A stretch of 64,000 bases of DNA from Parapristionchus giblindavisi. Taxonomy: Eukaryota > Nematoda > Chromadorea > Rhabditida > Diplogasteridae. A program made the position numbers and the translations under genes. Of the stretch, positions 58,801 through 64,000 are shown one piece after another (positions within the stretch are counted from its first letter, which is position 1; every line of letters starts with the position of its first letter). Where the stretch lies: the NCBI GenBank assembly GCA_943737045.1, contig CALSFV010000124.1, positions 62,001-126,000 on the forward strand, given 5' to 3'. The notes beneath the pieces were generated by a model that worked only from the letters and a program-made list of their open reading frames with translations, was not told the origin of the DNA and searched no databases.

Positions 58801-59702
58801 CTTATGAGGTTCATGGTTCCGGGGAAGAAGACGTCCAACTTCACTTTAGGAAGTAGACTATGAACGACCTCAATACCTTTCTAGTCTACAATATTTGAAT
58901 CGATTATTGCACTATAATCATGTGTCTTAGATTATACAGAAATCATGAAAGAAGAATTCAGGAAGTCAAAATATTTTGAATCGTATCAAAATGAAAAATT
59001 GAATGATAACCTTCTCTTTCGGAATCCGGAAAGTGTCCTTATCGATAACTTCTCGCCTGAAATCATGCAAATGTGTAATTTTGACAAATATTCATAAACA
59101 GCTGCATTCAGCAGTGCCTTAATTTAATATACTACAGTAACCCACTCTACAATATCCATCACTACAAAAATCCAGAGTACAGTATTCTCAGTCTACAGTA
59201 CCCCCCCCCCCCAGGACTACAGTACTCACTTGCACCACTTGCCACTCTCTGGTTTGTTTCTAGTCGTAAAGAGCACGTGGCCACCGTGCACATTCCTCGC
59301 GGCGTCTTCCTTCGAGAGTAGGGGCTCCTACGAATAGATACTGTATACCATCACCCTTACCGTATACCATCAACTACAGTAATCAATAGATACCTTTGAT
59401 TGTATAGAATCCAATAGTCTCTTCTCATCAATGATTCGAATTAACACAACTTCTTCTTTCCATTCAAATCAGTCTTAAAGTCAGTTGGATAAGAGACCAA
59501 ATCTCGTTCTCAAAGATCAAAGATCAAAGATCACACGGAACATACCCGGAGGGGTCTGGGAAGGCATTCGGCCGATGCCGCAGGCAGTACAACTAGAAGT
59601 TGTTAGAATGGATGGAAGGGCTGACTCATTTCAAAGCCCATTTCCATCGAGGAAAAGTCCACGACATCGGAGATGTACGGAGCGTAGTGGTGACGGAAAT
59701 AC
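58801..59702 (-). pseudogene. XRN1-like 5'-3' exoribonuclease fragment
   Basis: Exon blocks 59554-59702 (HHYAPYISD, LPAAS), 59394-~59511 (SYPTDFKTD, IIDEKRLLDSIQ), 59230-59327, 59011-59055 (FRIPKEK) and 58801-58868 (VKLDVFFPGTMNLI) match the XRN_M middle region in order. There is an in-frame TAA in the first block where a Gln/Glu codon is expected (HPF*QLLVV), an inexact phase into the second, and a frame change within the second near FKTD..EWKEE. The N-terminal nuclease core is absent to the right. Later blocks are undamaged. Called a pseudogene; sequencing error is possible for single sites. Confidence 0.75.
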
Positions 59703-61031
59703 CTACAACAAGCAAAATTGCAATTAATGTTTATTTATGTATTAATCAAATAAACATTTAATGTCATCTCTAGTTTATCCCAGTTCTTATAGCTCTACAC
59801 TCGACACCGACTTCACTATCATATCAAGAGATTATGGAACAACCATAAGTATTTAGGAAAAAAACACGATTAGAAGCACAAAATCAACAGTCAGGTGCAG
59901 TAAACAATGCATTTAATTGGATTGTATACGAACGAAGAGAGTATGCGGCAATGAGCAATGGTAGAGGGGCATGTTCATACAGAAGGGGATTCAATGGGAA
60001 TACATTAAATGAATGTTTCATGTTTTAATATAAAATGAAAACTGTGGAAATTTGAACTCGAAACTTTAATGTTGTAAAGTAATATTTCATATGTTTGCAT
60101 TAAAATTTGGTGCAATATTTTATACATTCATCTAAAAAGACTAAACACGTGGTACTTGATAAATAGTACGTTCAAGATAGAAACGATCAATTAATCAATA
60201 ATGTAAATTATGGCCTGTTGATGAATAAAAACTCGTAAATAGAACCGATCATGGAAAGTCAATGGAAAGATTGTACAGGGACACATTTGGGATCTGAGGA
60301 ATTATGACAACGATGATGAATACTGTAGGCATACTGTATGATAGAGATTACAGTCAAAACGAAAAAAAGTAAAACATTTGTTAGAATACAAATTGTGACA
60401 AAATTTGACAAAAATTCACAATATTTGGAAAACTTTGTATCATGCTATTTAAACGCAGTTGTTTGTTTTTCAATTGGATAGCTTAGTCATCATTTGGTTT
60501 GCATAATAGATATATGAAGAAAAATAATTAAATAATTCGCTGGGGACGCTGTTTTGCAAAACTTGTACACAGCATGATTTTCTACAGTATACCAGTTTTG
60601 CATTGTGAATTATGAAAAGATCCAAAATGTAAAACTACGGAGTCATGTAATAATATATACATCCTCAATTAGGCGAATTGATCACAATACCAGCACATTT
60701 ACAGTAAGATTCTACAGTATGCTACAGTATACCAATTTTTGCTCCGCAGCGCTCGCGATTAATTTTTAACTTTTCACAGTGCAGAACACATCCACACAAA
60801 AAACCCTGAGAAAACACATCATCAAGACTGTGAAAAATGACAAAAATCTGAACCTTGAGATGTTTTTGTCAAATTTTGTGTCAATTTCTCACAAATGTTT
60901 AACTTTTTTTTTCGTTTTGACGGTAGAATATTGTGAGATAATGAATACGGCGGATGGAATACTGTATGATGAAGTAAGGTATAGTGAATAATACGGATTA
61001 CGGTAATGATATAAGTACGATATGATTGGAT
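59703..61031. other. Intergenic with repeats
   Basis: 60,023-60,155 is the second copy of the 133-base repeat at 30,104. 60,353-60,930 is a foldback element: GTCAAAACGAAAAAAA at left and inverse TTTTTTCGTTTTGAC at right, with ACAAAATTTGACAAAAA subterminal on both sides. Several TCTACAGTATACCA words. No gene. Confidence 0.6.
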
Positions 61032-63488
61032 CTAAATAAATATTGGTGTATTATGAAGTTGATCATCTTCATCTTCATCTCGATATCCAATATCTAATCT
61101 AGCATGAACTGTCGATAGGACAATTTTCTTCTCTGATCTATAATAATAATAATCTTAAAGATGATAACTAATATATTCTCGTTCCACTGGTGTACAAATT
61201 GCTATTTTGACAACCGAATATTTTGCTGAGACATATAATTCGCAGTACGACTTAGCAATAACAAAGGAAGAAAAGTAAATTAGAAAATACTAACGAAACA
61301 CTGCAAAATAGTATTATGAAGCCCCTAAGTGGTCCTATCTAATTGTGAAAATGAATTTCTAATGTAAATGGATTAAACTAATGTTATAAGTTATAAGTAG
61401 TAAGAGAGTAAAAGAAACCTCTGTGAGCACATCTTCACTAATGATTTTGCAAATTCTCGATCAGATGCATAATAGATAAAGAAGTTAGCAGTTGCATTGA
61501 ATACGACTAATAGATTACCAATGTCGATTAGTAACGCTTCCAAATCAGAATTTAGAGGACTGAAAGTAAATCGATATCTTGTATATGAATATGAAGAAGT
61601 TAAACAACTGACACTCTGAGCATTTCGAATATATTCACCATGAGAGAAGTGATATTACATATGAGAAATAAAAGAATAACAAGAAGAAGAACAATTGGAG
61701 AAGATCCATCACAAGGTTGACACAAATCTAAAAAAATATTTATTTTATTATCATCTTATCGATTTATCGTATTGTAGTGTTCAGAAAAATATCATGTTTT
61801 GACACATTTGTCCATTCAAAATTTTCATATTTGTATTCTAATTAGATACAAATAATATTTTTATAGTAACCTTGATGTAACAGATCATTTGGTCTCATTC
61901 TTCTAATCGCTATGAGAATAGCCACTGTTAGTGTTGATAGTAGAAGAAATGGAAGAAATGCCATTAGAAGACCATATAAATATCCCCTGAAAGTCAATAT
62001 ATAAATATTATCACAATATATGAATATTATTATTGTTCATATTGAATGTGTTATCATAACAGGAAGTACACAAAGTCTCATTTCGTTGCATAGACGAGTT
62101 TTTATTGTTTACTTGAATAAGAATAAAGATAATTTGATCTCTATTCGATCTATCAATGGAAGAAGAACTTACTTATAATAAGTGACATATCCTTCAGATA
62201 ATCTAAATTCAGTTGGACACAATTCAAACATCGAAGCATTCGTCATTGGGTTTTTGCATTCAACTGCCTCAAATTAATTAATTATAGTCTTTGCACATTT
62301 AATGTTTTATTCTTTGGCTTTAGAAAAATAATTTTCATTTTCATATGTTCCTTTTCTTTAAAAATAGTTAGAGGAAATTAAATTTGGAATAGCATACCTC
62401 CAAGTCCCAAAACTGAATGAAGTTATACAGTACAACAAATATTATGAGAATAGGAATCGAAATCGTATCCAATCCACGTCCTGAGGGCCTAAATTAATCG
62501 ATAATAAATCAATAATCAATCAATAATCTTTTCTATATCTCATGACAATCTCAAAGAACTCAATCAATTCTTGCATAATTAAGCAATAACTTAACCAGAA
62601 CCAAGCAAGGAATGATGAAAAATAAAATGAATGAAATCTATCATGCCATTATTTATCTACCCACTAAAGTCTTTTTTATATCTTACAGTATCCTTGTCCA
62701 AAATATATAAAAATAACTATCGCATACAATATTGTACTTCTCAAGACATCTAAAAACGATCAATATTCTATTCTCAAACTCCAATGATCTACTTTATTCA
62801 GTATCCATTTCTTTCATCCACCATTCTAATTTCTGTCTATTCGTTGTCCTTTCATATATTATTCTTCTTTTTGTGCACGTTTTGAGACTTGTACAACGTC
62901 CCTCTTTTAAACATTAATTCTTATATCCTCGTGTATGCTCTGTTCAGAAGTTATGAAATGAAAAGAGAAACAGAGAAAACTCTCCTCGTTTTACTTACTC
63001 TATCATCTCTATTTCTTTTCTTTTCGTGATTTCTGAACACTATATCAGGAATGAAATGTATTTCTTCCTGGTTCTCACCTTGTAACAGATAGAAAGCAGT
63101 CAATAGCCGCAAGAACTGTGATGTACACCGATAACATCTTAATTATTTAACTCACATTCTATTTTCTAAAATGACACTTTCACAGGCAAATTCAACCCTA
63201 TGAAAACACTTGAGCCGTCTACTTTTTACTCCGCAATTAAATGCAATTTTGTTATGGCCAAAGCTCAAGATGGTTGATGAGATATACTAGACTAGAGATT
63301 GTTCATAATAATTAATAATAATTAATATTGAATAAAATAAAATAAAGAAAGATCATCTTCGTTTACCTGAAAGAATAGACACAATGGAATTGTTTTGGGT
63401 AGAAGAAATACAAATATTTGATCAATAAAATGATTATATGCTCTTAATGAATCAGCCGATATCACAACGATTCCAGCTAGACAAACTC
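61032..63488 (-). CDS. Rhodopsin-family peptide GPCR, 5' end off the window
   Basis: Plasma-membrane receptor, most like nematode FMRFamide/neuropeptide receptors. Eight in-phase exons: 63367-63488 (TM2), 63079-63137 (TM3), 62398-62488 (TM4), 62173-62267 (second extracellular loop, ECKNPMTNASMFELCP), 61871-61986 (TM5), 61613-61727 (TM6), 61419-61559 (TM7, NATANFFIYYASDREF), 61032-61137 (tail, ends NTPIFI then TAG). The DRY position after TM3 reads AIDCFLSV, so the Arg is replaced. A Cys in loop 2 is available for the usual disulphide. All junctions agree; no lesion. The N-terminus, TM1 and start codon are beyond base 64,000 or in an unseen exon. Confidence 0.9.
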
Positions 63489-64000
63489 CTCAAATATAAT
63501 ATCGATCAATTATCAATCAATAATATTTCTTATTTTTCTGTTTTTTAGCAAACTTTTTTTTAGACAAAAAAGCGGAAGTAGTGCTCAAAAGTTCTTTTGA
63601 TCATTTATTTAATAAAGCATATTTTCATGGTTTTGGTGCAATTTTCACTTTTTTTGTGTGAGAATATAACATTAGTGATGCATTGAATTTATAAATAATA
63701 GCAAGTAATACAGATAAGGAGGTTTTTTCGCTCTTTCATTTTGAAAAAGTTGTTGATTCTTTAGTAGCAAACTTTCCAAGATGACCTCGCATATTTTTAT
63801 CTTCGAAACCATTATGTAATTTACAGATTAAGTGCGAAAATATTCTTTCTACCAAAATTATTAATAACTTTCCCCCGAATTTTTCGTCACATCTCTGTTA
63901 AATTATTCACCCCTATTTTGTAGGTGGATGAGTCCTAGACAGTAATACAGATATTATAAATACATTCCTATTCGTATATTATTGAGATATATTAAGTTCA
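63489..64000. other. Upstream intron of the GPCR gene, no exon seen
   Basis: AT-rich with no convincing TM1 exon. Inferred to be intronic because the gene lacks its first exons. Confidence 0.45.

Noticed and set aside
60779..60991. 70-codon plus ORF
   Set aside because: Lies in one arm of a foldback element; no protein character.

Overview
This is nuclear DNA from a nematode, most likely a rhabditid. The evidence is short (about 40-60 base) introns with GT..TTTCAG or TTTTAG boundaries, many introns seeded with TACNGTA and ATCAATCAATAATC words, PiT, MADF-BESS, KDM7/PHF8 and neuropeptide-receptor genes split into 8-23 small exons, and a very high density of small inverted-repeat DNA transposons. 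I see no bacterial operon structure, ribosome binding sites or CRISPR. All exon boundaries were read by eye from splice consensus and reading-frame phase.

Layout. 1-4.7 kb: repeats and nested MITEs. 4.7-6.5 kb (-): MADF-BESS regulator. 6.5-6.7 kb: CpG- and GAGA-rich divergent promoter. 6.7-15.0 kb (+): a 23-exon lysine/acid-tract protein I do not recognise, one intron of which is a stack of four TIR elements. 15.8-16.1 kb (-): partial membrane-like gene. 17.6-18.4 kb (+): secreted Pro/Val-repeat protein. 19.2-20.4 kb (+): small hypothetical gene(s). 20.5-24.3 kb (-): complete 15-exon PiT (SLC20) sodium-phosphate transporter. 24.3-30.1 kb: gene-poor, purine-rich and microsatellite-rich. 30.4-35.7 kb: a 5.3 kb TIR element with a two-zinc-finger ORF, enclosing a second 3.2 kb TIR element that contains a decayed coiled-coil gene. 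35.7-36.4 kb: LINE 3' end. 36.5-47.4 kb (-): KDM7/PHF8-type PHD-JmjC histone demethylase whose introns are packed with MITEs and whose 5' half carries lesions. 49.0-50.7 kb (-): C-terminal part of a tau-tubulin-kinase-like gene. 51.0 kb (+): second two-finger ORF. 51.9-56.5 kb (+): Ty3/Gypsy LTR retrotransposon with identical LTRs and a broken interior. 57.0-57.7 kb (-): 158-aa hypothetical gene. 58.8-59.7 kb (-): XRN1-like pseudogene fragment. 61.0-63.5+ kb (-): rhodopsin-family peptide GPCR running off the right edge.

The genes do not form a pathway; MADF-BESS and the acid-tract gene probably share a promoter. The most unusual signal is a set of tRNA-like Pol III promoter modules (A box, B box, T-arm) inside several unrelated TIR elements that differ in termini and target-site duplication, including a matched pair of 333-base elements and one module itself split by a nested MITE. 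This looks like repeated capture of tRNA cores by non-autonomous DNA transposons.
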